A stretch of 64,000 bases of DNA from Rosettibacter sp964572725. GTDB lineage: Bacteria > Bacteroidota > Ignavibacteria > Ignavibacteriales > Melioribacteraceae. Each line of letters starts with the position of its first letter. The stretch's first letter is position 1. The notes below the pieces were generated by a model. It made no database searches, was not told the origin of the DNA, and saw only the letters and a list, made by a program, of their open reading frames with translations. Where the stretch lies: NCBI GenBank assembly GCA_964572725.1, contig CAZNFW010000007.1, positions 25,204 to 89,203 of the forward strand, in the 5' to 3' direction. Below, one piece after another: positions 42,266 through 51,166 of the stretch. Made by a program: the position numbers and the translations under genes.

Positions 42266-44083
42266 ATGCGCAAGAAAATATTTATTTTTTTTATTGTTGC
42301 TGTAAGCTTTTTATTTCCTCAGTGTGCCTCAAGCCAGTTTACTTCATTTGTTGAAAGAAAAGATGATAAACTTTATGATAATGGTAAAGAATTAAGATTT
42401 ATTTCTTTTAATATTCCTAATCTTCATTACATCGAAGATTATTTACCATTTGATTCAACAAATCCATGGCGTCTTCCAGATGAATATGAAATTCGGGATG
42501 CTTTAACCTCCATTAAGCAGCTTGGCGGAAAAGTTGCAAGAATGTATGTGTTATCTGTTCGCAGAGATATAGATTCACCAGATATAATTCGACATGTTGA
42601 GGGACCCGGAAAATTTAATGAAGAAGCATTCAAAGCACTTGATAAAGTTTTACAAATTGCAAATGAAGTGGGCGTTAGAGTAATAATTCCTTTTGTTGAT
42701 AATTGGCATTGGTGGGGCGGACCAAGAGAATATGCTGCGTTTCGAGGTAAAGACCGTGATTCTTTCTGGACAGACTCTGAAATTATTTCCGACTTTAAAA
42801 AAACAATTGAATTTACAATTAACAGAAAAAATACTTATACAGGAATTTTATACAAAGACGACAAAGCAATATTTGGATGGGAAACCGGCAACGAATTAAA
42901 TGCTCCAATCCAATGGACAAAAGAAATTGCTGCTTATATAAAAAGTCTTGACAAAAATCATCTTGTAATCGAAGGAAGAAACTCATCTGATTTATCAGTA
43001 GAAGCAGTCGAAGATACTAATATTGATGTGGTTACAACTCATCATTATAGAGATACAAAATCTAACCTTGAAAAAATTGTTGCTAATCAAAAATTAGCAA
43101 AAGGCAAAAAGCCTTATATTGTGGGTGAATATGGCATTGTACCTCTTCATGAAATACGAGCAATTTCGGATACAATTATAAATCAAGGTTTGACTGGTGG
43201 AATGTTGTGGAGTTTGAGATTTCATAATCGCGAAGGAGGATTTTATCATCATTATGAATACAATAATGTTGCAGCATACCGCTGGCCTGGGTTTAATGAT
43301 GGAAATTGGTATGATGAAAAGTTAGTATTAAATTTAATTCGTGAAAAAGCTTATCAAATTGATGGATTGACTGTTCCACCTCTTCCAATTCCTGAAAATC
43401 CAAAACTTCTTGATATTAATGATGTATCTGAAATTTCATGGCAGGGTTCTGCAGGTGCACAATCTTATATTATAGAAAGAAAAGAAGAATATGATGATGA
43501 ATGGAAAGTAATTGCAGATAATATTGATGATGCAAGATATCAGTATCGTCCTTTGTTTAATGATGAAACTGCTGAGATTGGGAAAAGATATTTTTATCGT
43601 ATTGCTGCTAAGAATGAATCAGGCATTTCTGATTATTCAAATATTGTTGGTCCTGTGGAAGTAAAATTCAAAAAAATTGTTGATGAAATGGAAAATTTCG
43701 ATAAAGTTTTTCAGAAAGATGGTGAACTTCAAATATTGACTTATCAAGATATTCGTCGAGCAAAAGAAGATAGAAGCAGACTAACTGGCAGTGCAGGAAG
43801 TTATATCATTTATAAGTCGCCAATGAATATAACTGAAGTAAAAATTGATTTCTTTCTGTCAAATGAAGATGGGGACATCAAAATTGCTGCTGGAGATGAC
43901 ATTAATAATTTATCGGAAATTATTCCTGAAAAACAAGTATTTAAATTCGGGAAAAATGACTATAATTTTTTCGATGCTGTAAGATATACTTCAATTAATT
44001 TACCTGAGAATTCAAAATTTATTAAAATTACACTCAATGAAGGAGTACAAATAAGCAGGGTAGAAATTAAATATCAACCATAA
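42266..44083 (+). CDS. GH5-family glycoside hydrolase (mannanase-like) with FN3 and beta-sandwich domains
   Basis: A 605-residue secreted enzyme (lipobox-like FPQCAS near residue 20). Residues 30-370 form the GH5 barrel with acid/base Glu in WETGNELN and nucleophile Glu in YIVGEYGI; DNWHWWGG resembles substrate-binding loops of mannanases. A fibronectin III domain (PPLPIPENPKLLDINDVSEISW) and a C-terminal beta-sandwich, possibly carbohydrate-binding, follow. It should cut internal beta-1,4-mannosyl bonds, though glucan activity cannot be excluded. It opens the mannan gene set; the 272-base upstream region holds a small GAGCT/AGCTC hairpin near 42128 and no gene. Confidence 0.85.
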   Translation: MRKKIFIFFIVAVSFLFPQCASSQFTSFVERKDDKLYDNGKELRFISFNIPNLHYIEDYLPFDSTNPWRLPDEYEIRDALTSIKQLGGKVARMYVLSVRRDIDSPDIIRHVEGPGKFNEEAFKALDKVLQIANEVGVRVIIPFVDNWHWWGGPREYAAFRGKDRDSFWTDSEIISDFKKTIEFTINRKNTYTGILYKDDKAIFGWETGNELNAPIQWTKEIAAYIKSLDKNHLVIEGRNSSDLSVEAVEDTNIDVVTTHHYRDTKSNLEKIVANQKLAKGKKPYIVGEYGIVPLHEIRAISDTIINQGLTGGMLWSLRFHNREGGFYHHYEYNNVAAYRWPGFNDGNWYDEKLVLNLIREKAYQIDGLTVPPLPIPENPKLLDINDVSEISWQGSAGAQSYIIERKEEYDDEWKVIADNIDDARYQYRPLFNDETAEIGKRYFYRIAAKNESGISDYSNIVGPVEVKFKKIVDEMENFDKVFQKDGELQILTYQDIRRAKEDRSRLTGSAGSYIIYKSPMNITEVKIDFFLSNEDGDIKIAAGDDINNLSEIIPEKQVFKFGKNDYNFFDAVRYTSINLPENSKFIKITLNEGVQISRVEIKYQP

Positions 44084-44102
44084 ATTATAATGAAAAGAAA
44101 AT

Positions 44103-44915
44103 ATGTCAGGCTTTATTTTATCAATTATATTTTTATTTAAATGCATAACAGATATTAATCCACTTATAAATAATCCTGCTGAAATTAGAAGTATTAAAAT
44201 ATTTTCTGAAATTGTGAAGGATACATTTGTTATCGATGTTTCTTTACCCGAGAGTTATTTTGAAAACGAAAATAAAAATTATCCTGTATTATATATGACT
44301 GATGGAAACTGGAGGCGAGGGCAGCATAATCCAATTCATGAAATGGCAAAAAAGGAAAATGTAAAAGAATTAATTATTGCGGGAATTGGTTATCCTGAAA
44401 GCTACAATCCTGACAGCATTAGAGTACGCGACTTAATTGTGCGAGCAGATTTTTTTCTTGATTTTATAATTAAAGAATTAATACCATACATCGATAAAAA
44501 TTTTCGTACAAATGGTGAAAGAACTCTATGGGGTTCTTCTTTTGGAGGATTCTTCGGTATGTTTGTTTTATTTAATTATACGGAGAAAACAAAAGGAATA
44601 TTTCAGAACTATATAATTGCAAGTCCTGCTGCAAAAGAAAAAACTTATTACAAAGGAGAATATCTTGATTTATTTGACTTAGAAAAAATTCTTTATTCAA
44701 AAACAAAAGAACTTAAGGCTAATTTATATTTAACTGTTGGAGGCAATGAGGAACCAGTAAGATTCTTAAATCCATTTAAAGAGTTAATAAAAATACTTGA
44801 AGAAAGAAATTACAAGAATTTTTATATGAAATCATTTATTGATCCAGGTAAAGACCATTATACTGTGTGGGAGCCTGCATTATATGAAGGAATTAGGTTA
44901 TTTTTGAGAAAGTAA
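44103..44915 (+). CDS. Putative esterase of the esterase D / feruloyl esterase type
   Basis: A 270-residue alpha/beta hydrolase (PF00756 type). It has a signal-like N-terminus (MSGFILSIIFLFKCI), nucleophile serine in LWGSSFGGFFG (about residue 143), and a late acidic and histidine pair in SFIDPGKDHYTVWEPALY. NYPVLYMTDGNWRRG is the usual early strand. With the neighbouring SGNH esterase it probably removes acyl side groups from mannan or another hemicellulose. It is 19 bases after the GH5 stop and 30 before the SGNH gene, so it belongs to the same operon. Confidence 0.85.
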   Translation: MSGFILSIIFLFKCITDINPLINNPAEIRSIKIFSEIVKDTFVIDVSLPESYFENENKNYPVLYMTDGNWRRGQHNPIHEMAKKENVKELIIAGIGYPESYNPDSIRVRDLIVRADFFLDFIIKELIPYIDKNFRTNGERTLWGSSFGGFFGMFVLFNYTEKTKGIFQNYIIASPAAKEKTYYKGEYLDLFDLEKILYSKTKELKANLYLTVGGNEEPVRFLNPFKELIKILEERNYKNFYMKSFIDPGKDHYTVWEPALYEGIRLFLRK

Positions 44916-44945
44916 AGATTATTACAACAAATTGGAGACACTAAT

Positions 44946-46958
44946 ATGAGAACATTACTATTGCTATTAGTTCTTTTTTCAATTACAAATGCTCAAACAG
45001 AAAAGAAAAATCAAATTGGAATGCCTGCAATATTTTCTGACAATATGGTTCTTCAACAAAAATCTTTTGTTCCAATCTGGGGAAAAGCCAAGCCAGAATC
45101 AAAAGTAAAAATTACAACATCATGGAAACAAACAGCAGTAACAAAAACGAATGATGACGGTAGCTGGATGGTAAAAATTAAAACACCAAAAGCTGGTGGA
45201 CCATATGAGCTGAAAATTGAAATTGGTGATACAACAATTATATATAAAAATATTTTGATAGGTGAGGTATGGTTGTGTTCTGGTCAATCGAATATGGAAA
45301 TGCCGCTTGCAGGCTGGCCGCCGCGAGATACAATTTGGGGTGCAACAGAAGAAATTAAAAATGCAACCAATTCGAAAATCAGATTTTTTACCGTAACACG
45401 TTCTATTTCAACAAAACCAGAATTTAATTGTGAAGGCAAATGGGTTGAATCGAATCCAGAGACTGCTTCGCGTTTTAGTGCTACTGCATATTTCTTCGGC
45501 AAAAAATTATTTGATGAATTAAAAGTTCCGATTGGTTTAATTCATTCAAGCTGGGGCGGAACACCCATTGAAGCATGGACGGGCGGAAAATTTATTTCAC
45601 AGGTTGAACAATACAAGTCAATTGTAGAACAACTCGAGAAAAGCAAAGATGAAATTATTAAACTCAAAGAATGGCTTAAGACTAAACCTGTGGTTGATTT
45701 AACTAATAGTGAGAAAAAATGGAAAGATGCAGATTTTAATGATTCCATGTGTTCAAAAATTGATTTTGATGATTCAAGATGGAAAGAAATGAATCTGCCA
45801 ACAAATTGGGAAAGAACTGAAATGGGAAATTTTGATGGAGTAGTTTGGTTTAGAAAAAAAATTGAGATTCCTGATGTATGGTTGAACAAAGAACTAATTC
45901 TTGAATTAGGTCCTATCGACGATATTGATGCTACTTATGTTAATGGAATTAAGATAGGCGGTTATGAAGAAGAAGGGTTCTGGCAAATTGATAGAATTTA
46001 TACTGTTCCTACAGAAATTAATATTAAGAAAGAACTTACAATTGCTGTGCGTGTTATAGATAATCAAGGCGGGGGTGGAATTTGGGGTGCAAAAGAAAAA
46101 ATGAAAATTTACCCAAAAGATTCAACAAATTTTATTTCACTTGCAGGTAACTGGAAATATCTTCCTGTGGCTGAATTTTCAAGCGGCAAGTATTATCTCT
46201 TTGACCCAATAACTCAAGATTACTACAACAGACCTAAGCTTTCAGTTGATTTATCTGCTTATACACCAACAACACTTTATAATGCAATGATTGCCCCATT
46301 AATTCCATATAGAATAAAAGGGGTCATCTGGTATCAGGGTGAATCAAATACAGGCAATCCAGAACTTTATAAAACTTTATTTCCATTAATGATAAGAAAT
46401 TGGAGAGAAGATTGGAAACAAGGAAATTTCTCATTCTATTTTGTTCAAATAGCACCTTATAATTATGGAGAACAAACACAATCTCAAAAATTAAGAGAAG
46501 CACAAATGCAAACTCTTTCAGTACCGGCTACTGGAATGGCAGTAACTCTTGATATTGGTAATCCAGAAAATATTCATCCCGGAAATAAAAAAGATGTAGG
46601 AAAAAGACTTGCACTTTGGGCACTTGCAAAAAATTATAATAAAAAAGTTATTTATTCGGGACCAATTTATAAGTCAATAAAAATTGTGAATGACAAAATT
46701 GAATTAACATTTGATTATGCTGATGGAGGATTAATTATAAAAGAAAGAAATGGAGAAAATAACTTTCTAATTGCTGGAGAAGACAAAGTATTCAAGAAAG
46801 CTGAAGTAAAAGTTATTGGGAAAAAATTAATTGTTTCGAATCCAGAAATAAAAAAACCTGTAGCAGTTCGTTATTGCTGGGATAATACTTCAGAAGCAAC
46901 TCTGTTTAATAAAGCGGGTTTGCCTGCTTCTTCTTTTAGAACAGATAACTGGGAATAG
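44946..46958 (+). CDS. Sialate O-acetylesterase-like SGNH carbohydrate esterase
   Basis: A 670-residue exported protein (signal peptide 1-17) with an SGNH/SASA esterase domain split by an insert. The nucleophile block is GQSNMEMPLAG (about residue 114), oxyanion pieces follow in HSSWGGTPIEAW, GVIWYQGESNT is family block III, and the catalytic pair lies in DIGNPENIHPGNKKDVG. The insert (residues 240-400) contains a jelly-roll like those of glycosidases (FDGVVWFRKKIEIP). Such proteins act on acetylated polysaccharides; in this operon acetyl-mannan is the probable target. The next GH5 gene starts 31 bases later. Confidence 0.87.
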   Translation: MRTLLLLLVLFSITNAQTEKKNQIGMPAIFSDNMVLQQKSFVPIWGKAKPESKVKITTSWKQTAVTKTNDDGSWMVKIKTPKAGGPYELKIEIGDTTIIYKNILIGEVWLCSGQSNMEMPLAGWPPRDTIWGATEEIKNATNSKIRFFTVTRSISTKPEFNCEGKWVESNPETASRFSATAYFFGKKLFDELKVPIGLIHSSWGGTPIEAWTGGKFISQVEQYKSIVEQLEKSKDEIIKLKEWLKTKPVVDLTNSEKKWKDADFNDSMCSKIDFDDSRWKEMNLPTNWERTEMGNFDGVVWFRKKIEIPDVWLNKELILELGPIDDIDATYVNGIKIGGYEEEGFWQIDRIYTVPTEINIKKELTIAVRVIDNQGGGGIWGAKEKMKIYPKDSTNFISLAGNWKYLPVAEFSSGKYYLFDPITQDYYNRPKLSVDLSAYTPTTLYNAMIAPLIPYRIKGVIWYQGESNTGNPELYKTLFPLMIRNWREDWKQGNFSFYFVQIAPYNYGEQTQSQKLREAQMQTLSVPATGMAVTLDIGNPENIHPGNKKDVGKRLALWALAKNYNKKVIYSGPIYKSIKIVNDKIELTFDYADGGLIIKERNGENNFLIAGEDKVFKKAEVKVIGKKLIVSNPEIKKPVAVRYCWDNTSEATLFNKAGLPASSFRTDNWE

Positions 46959-46989
46959 TATTTGTTCACTAATTAAAAAGGGATTAAAT

Positions 46990-48042
46990 ATGAAATCATT
47001 CTTATTGAAAATATTCTTAATAATTCTGTTAATTCAGATTCAATTTACAAATGCCCAGCAGCCCAAATATCGTGCATGGTGGAATGAACAATACCTCAAC
47101 AAACCGTATGAAAGTCCAAGCAACAAAAAACTTTCTTTAATCAAAGTAAAAGGAAATTGTTTTATCAATGAAAAAGGGGATACAATTTTATTTAGGGGAC
47201 TTTCAATTTCTGACCCTGATAAAATTGAAAATCAAGGTCAATGGAATAAAAAACTTTTTGAAAAAGTAAAAGAATTAGGAGCTCAAATAGTTCGAATTCC
47301 AATTCATCCTGTTGCATGGAGAGAAAGAACACCAGAAAAATATATTAAGCTAATTGATCAGGCAGTAGAATGGTGTACAGAATTAGGAATGTATATTATA
47401 ATTGATTGGCATACAATCGGGAATCTTGAGATGGAATTGTTTCAGGATCCTATGTATGAAACAACTAAAAAAGAGACTTATGAATTCTGGAGAACAATTG
47501 CGCGGAGATATAGCGGCAACAATACAATAGCTTTTTATGAATTATTTAACGAACCTACACTTTTTTTTAATCAGTTAGGTGTTGCAACATGGAGTGAATG
47601 GAAAAAAACAAATGAAAATATTATTAAACTAATTCGAGCTTACGATAAAGAAACAATTCCATTAGTTGCTGGATTTGATTGGGCTTACGATTTGACTCCG
47701 CTTCTTATTGAACCAATTGAAGCAGAAAATATTGCTTATGTTACTCATCCTTATCCACACAAAAGAAATAAACCATGGGAACCAAAATGGGAAGAAAATT
47801 TTGGTTTTGCTGCAAGTCATTATCCAATTATTGCAACTGAAATTGGTTTTACCTTAGGAGATGAATCAATGAATGCAAATGGAGAATATGCCAATGCAAT
47901 TATAAATTATCTTGAATCAAAAGGAATTAGCTGGGTTGCTTGGGTTTTTGACCCCGAATGGTATCCAAGTATGATAAAATCATGGAAAACTTTTGAACTT
48001 ACAGAAAGCGGTAAATTTTTTATGGAGGCAATGAAAAAGTAA
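46990..48042 (+). CDS. Secreted GH5-family endo-glycanase
   Basis: A 350-residue enzyme with signal peptide (to residue 22) and a simple GH5 barrel. Motifs are FRGLSISDPD, IVRIPIHPVAWRE, IIDWHTIG, acid/base Glu in FYELFNEPT and nucleophile in IIATEIGFT. It may hydrolyse beta-glucan, glucomannan or mannan; sequence alone does not decide. It follows the esterase gene on the same strand and probably ends the first part of the mannan operon, as a mobile-type repeat and 292 bases lie between it and the next gene. Confidence 0.88.
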   Translation: MKSFLLKIFLIILLIQIQFTNAQQPKYRAWWNEQYLNKPYESPSNKKLSLIKVKGNCFINEKGDTILFRGLSISDPDKIENQGQWNKKLFEKVKELGAQIVRIPIHPVAWRERTPEKYIKLIDQAVEWCTELGMYIIIDWHTIGNLEMELFQDPMYETTKKETYEFWRTIARRYSGNNTIAFYELFNEPTLFFNQLGVATWSEWKKTNENIIKLIRAYDKETIPLVAGFDWAYDLTPLLIEPIEAENIAYVTHPYPHKRNKPWEPKWEENFGFAASHYPIIATEIGFTLGDESMNANGEYANAIINYLESKGISWVAWVFDPEWYPSMIKSWKTFELTESGKFFMEAMKK

Positions 48043-48062
48043 TTTTATAACTCAACCCCCTG

Positions 48063-48174
48063 CCGGGGCTGTCTAAAAAGTAAGATTTTTTAAAAAATAG
48101 AACACAGAAACCACAGATTGAAACAGATTTTCACAGATTTTAAAGTTGAATAGTTACTTTTTAGTCAACCCCGG
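48063..48174. mobile_element. Inverted-repeat element, copy 3 (MITE/REP-like)
   Basis: The ends 48063-48083 and 48154-48174 are inverted copies matching at 19 of 21 positions; the right arm contains GTCAACCCCGG and the left arm TCTAAAAAGTAA. The 112-base element has inner CACAGATT units (about 48111-48141) like copy 1. It sits 20 bases after the GH5 stop in a tandem, not convergent, junction. The remaining bases to 48358 hold no gene I can support. Confidence 0.65.
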
Positions 48175-48358
48175 GAGAAATCCCTCTCTTTCTAAGAGAA
48201 GGACAAAGGATGAGTTGGTAAATAATGAAATTAATAAATGAAAATGATTTAATGAATAGAAAGTTTGTTAATATTTTTCCAAACATTTATTAAAAAGAAT
48301 AATGATTAAATGATAATTCTAATTATTTATATGATTGCAAAAAAATAATAGTGCACAA

Positions 48359-49669
48359 ATGATAACAGGCAAACAAAAATGGGGTTTTATTTTATTGCTC
48401 TTTTTAGCACTGGTATATGTAACAATTTTTTATCTTCAAAGAAACAGAGTTCAAAGTAATTCTGTTACCGAAATTTATTTTGCAGATAGAATTACAGCTG
48501 CTCACCGTGTTTTAATTGATGAATACAATAAATTAATGAAAGGAAAGGTCAGAGTAATTCCCATTGATTTTCCGCATTTTGATTTTAGCACAAACGAAAG
48601 AAAAGAAGTATTAGCAAGATCTTTAAGAGGAACAGGCGATGGAATTGATATCTTTGCAGTTGATATAATCTGGGTTCAAAGATTTGCAAAATGGTGTGAA
48701 CCTCTTGATAAATATTTTTCTGAAGAAGAAAAAAATAAAATTTTGCCTTTAGCTATGGAGTCCTGTTATTCAAACGGCGAATTGGTTTCTGTTCCTCTCA
48801 ATCGTGTGCAAGGTGTTCTATACTATCGAGAAGATTTAATTAACAAGTTGAAAAATGGAAATGAAATAATTAAGAAGATTCATAACAATATAACATGGCA
48901 GGACTTTATTAAAATAAAAGAAAAATTAAAAATTGATTATCCATTTTACATTTTTCCAGCTGCTGATTATGAAGGGTTTATATGCGTTTTTATGGAATTA
49001 TTATTAAGTCAAAATCCTGATTATTTTTATCAATATGGATTTAACCTCGACAAACCCGAAGCCGAAAAAGCTTTGCAAATGATTGTTGATTTTATTTACA
49101 AATATAAAATTACCCCGCCTGATGTAATTAAATTTACAGAAATACCAAGTTATGCTTATTTTATAAAAAGCAATGGCTTATTCATAAGAGGATGGCCAAG
49201 CTATGATAAAGATTTTAAAGAGTCCCCATTCGATTCATCTAAAGAAAAATATCTGAGAAAAGCTCCGCTGCCATACTTTGAAAATGGAAAGCCAGTCTCG
49301 ATAATTGGCGGGTGGAATTTGATGATTTCAAAATTCTCTGATAAAAAAGAAGCTGCTGTTGACTTTTTAAAATTTTTATTAAGTGAAAAGTCTCAGGAAA
49401 CTTTTTACCGCTTAAGCGGGCATTATCCAGTTATCAAAAAATTTTATTATGATTCTTCATTTGTAAAGAAATATCCTGAATTTAGACAAATTTGTAATCT
49501 GATTAAATTTGCAATACATAGGCCTGCACACGAAGAGTATACTCGTTATTCTAAAATTATGTCTTACTATTTTGAACAGGCATTAACAAAAAAAATAAGT
49601 GTTAAAGAAGCATTAATCAAAGCAACGAATTCAATTCAGTATGAAAAAAATATAATTAAAGAATATTAA
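48359..49669 (+). CDS. Membrane-anchored extracellular solute-binding protein (ABC family 1 type)
   Basis: A protein of 436 residues with an uncleaved-looking N-terminal helix (WGFILLLFLALVYVTIFYL) and a sugar-type solute-binding fold: EIYFADRITAAHRVLIDEYNK, DIFAVDIIWVQRFAKWCEPLD, VPLNRVQGVLYYREDL, KPVSIIGGWNLMISKFSDKKEAAVDFLKFLLSEKSQE. No permease or ATPase genes are adjacent. Instead, a histidine kinase gene starts 6 bases later, followed by a regulator, so it likely binds an oligosaccharide and signals through the kinase. The start is ATG 48359 or TTG 48335; neither has a clear ribosome-binding site. Confidence 0.85.
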   Translation: MITGKQKWGFILLLFLALVYVTIFYLQRNRVQSNSVTEIYFADRITAAHRVLIDEYNKLMKGKVRVIPIDFPHFDFSTNERKEVLARSLRGTGDGIDIFAVDIIWVQRFAKWCEPLDKYFSEEEKNKILPLAMESCYSNGELVSVPLNRVQGVLYYREDLINKLKNGNEIIKKIHNNITWQDFIKIKEKLKIDYPFYIFPAADYEGFICVFMELLLSQNPDYFYQYGFNLDKPEAEKALQMIVDFIYKYKITPPDVIKFTEIPSYAYFIKSNGLFIRGWPSYDKDFKESPFDSSKEKYLRKAPLPYFENGKPVSIIGGWNLMISKFSDKKEAAVDFLKFLLSEKSQETFYRLSGHYPVIKKFYYDSSFVKKYPEFRQICNLIKFAIHRPAHEEYTRYSKIMSYYFEQALTKKISVKEALIKATNSIQYEKNIIKEY

Positions 49670-49674
49670 CAATT

Positions 49675-51165
49675 ATGGTTCGACAAAAAGTAAAAAGTAA
49701 ATTTTCGAAGTATAGATTTGAAATCAAACATATAACGGCATTTCTGTTTATTTTAATTGTGTTTCAAATTATAATGGCACTCGTTCAAAAATCTTCTCTT
49801 AATGATTTTCTGGTCGAAACTCAATCGTGGTATCAAAAATATTCTGCTGAAAGACTTGCGATTGTAACATCGACAAGCATGGAATTGCTTTATGAAAATT
49901 TATTTATGGAAAAACCTCAAAATGAATATGATGAACGGCGAATAACTTATTCTTTCAATGTAATTTTTAAACAGCAGTTGATACAAAAAAGTGTAGAAGA
50001 TATTAGTCTAATTTTAATAAAGAATCACAGATTATATGTAATCGACAGCGGGCAAAAACTTTATAAATTTTTGACTAACACATTAACACCGTATGAAAGT
50101 CAAAAAGATGCACATATTGAAGCTGTAAATTTATTTTTAACTGTAAAAGATAAAATGAAAGCCTCGGAAATAATTTTCAGCAAACTGGAGAATAATAAAA
50201 CTTTCAATATACTTGTGCCGTTTGTTCCTGATGGTGAATATCTTGGTGTGATGTATATGAAAATTACACCAGATTTTTCCTTTCTTACAAAAGAAGTAAG
50301 AGCAAATTATGATAAAGTTGCTTTGATATACACTTCACTAATTTTTATAGGCTTGATAGTAATTTTTGTAATATCATCACAAGCAGTAAAAGAGCGAAAC
50401 GAAGCCCTTGAAAAATTTTATGAAGAACATCAGGAAAATATTGAGAAACAAATCAGGCTTGAAAAGGAATCACTCTTTACAAAAAGAATTTATCATACTC
50501 ATCACAAAGCAGAAAAAATTATAGGATTTATAAAAGAAGATGTTCGTAAAATGAATGCTCCAGGGATTGAAGAACTTAAAAACAAAGTAATTACTTATTC
50601 AAATTTTATTTCGAGAATTATTTATGACATGAAATGGTATGACCAAGATATAAATACAATTATTAATCCAATGTTCAGGACAAATATTAATGAAGTAATT
50701 AAATTTATCGTTGAAAATGTGTTTCTAAGAATATCAAGTAAAAATGAAATGTTTGCTTTTAAGCTTGACCTTGATGATAAACTTCCGCTTGTTAATGTAA
50801 ATGAATTTGTGATATGGGAAATACTTGAACCTCTGATTCAGAACAGCATTGACCATGGAAATAAAAGATTGATTACTATAAAGATTTCTACAAAATATGA
50901 TGCAGCTAAAAATTTATCTTATATAATTATTGAAGATGATGGTGTGGGCATAAAAGAAGAACTTTTAGAACTTAGTGAGAATGGAATAAAAAGAATATTT
51001 TTAGAGAACGAATCTACAAAAAAAGTTGAAGGTGCTAATTCAGGTTATGGATGTTATATTGCATATCAAATGGCAGTTGAAAAATGCGGGTGGAATATTG
51101 ATGCATTTAATCTTAAAGAAGGTGGATGCAGATTTACATTAACAATTAAAAATGATGGTGTGTAA
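49675..51165 (+). CDS. Membrane histidine kinase coupled to the solute-binding protein
   Basis: A 496-residue protein with helices near 15-38 and 218-240 enclosing a periplasmic sensor domain of about 180 residues. The HATPase domain has N box EPLIQNSIDHG, D box EDDGVGI and G box GANSGYGCYIAYQM. The dimerisation region IYHTHHKAEKIIGFIKEDVRK has histidines but not the usual H-E/D-x-x-x-P box, so it is an atypical kinase. It lies between the binding protein (6 bases before) and the sigma54 regulator (1 base after), forming a three-part sensing unit. Confidence 0.82.
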   Translation: MVRQKVKSKFSKYRFEIKHITAFLFILIVFQIIMALVQKSSLNDFLVETQSWYQKYSAERLAIVTSTSMELLYENLFMEKPQNEYDERRITYSFNVIFKQQLIQKSVEDISLILIKNHRLYVIDSGQKLYKFLTNTLTPYESQKDAHIEAVNLFLTVKDKMKASEIIFSKLENNKTFNILVPFVPDGEYLGVMYMKITPDFSFLTKEVRANYDKVALIYTSLIFIGLIVIFVISSQAVKERNEALEKFYEEHQENIEKQIRLEKESLFTKRIYHTHHKAEKIIGFIKEDVRKMNAPGIEELKNKVITYSNFISRIIYDMKWYDQDINTIINPMFRTNINEVIKFIVENVFLRISSKNEMFAFKLDLDDKLPLVNVNEFVIWEILEPLIQNSIDHGNKRLITIKISTKYDAAKNLSYIIIEDDGVGIKEELLELSENGIKRIFLENESTKKVEGANSGYGCYIAYQMAVEKCGWNIDAFNLKEGGCRFTLTIKNDGV

Positions 51166-51166
51166 T

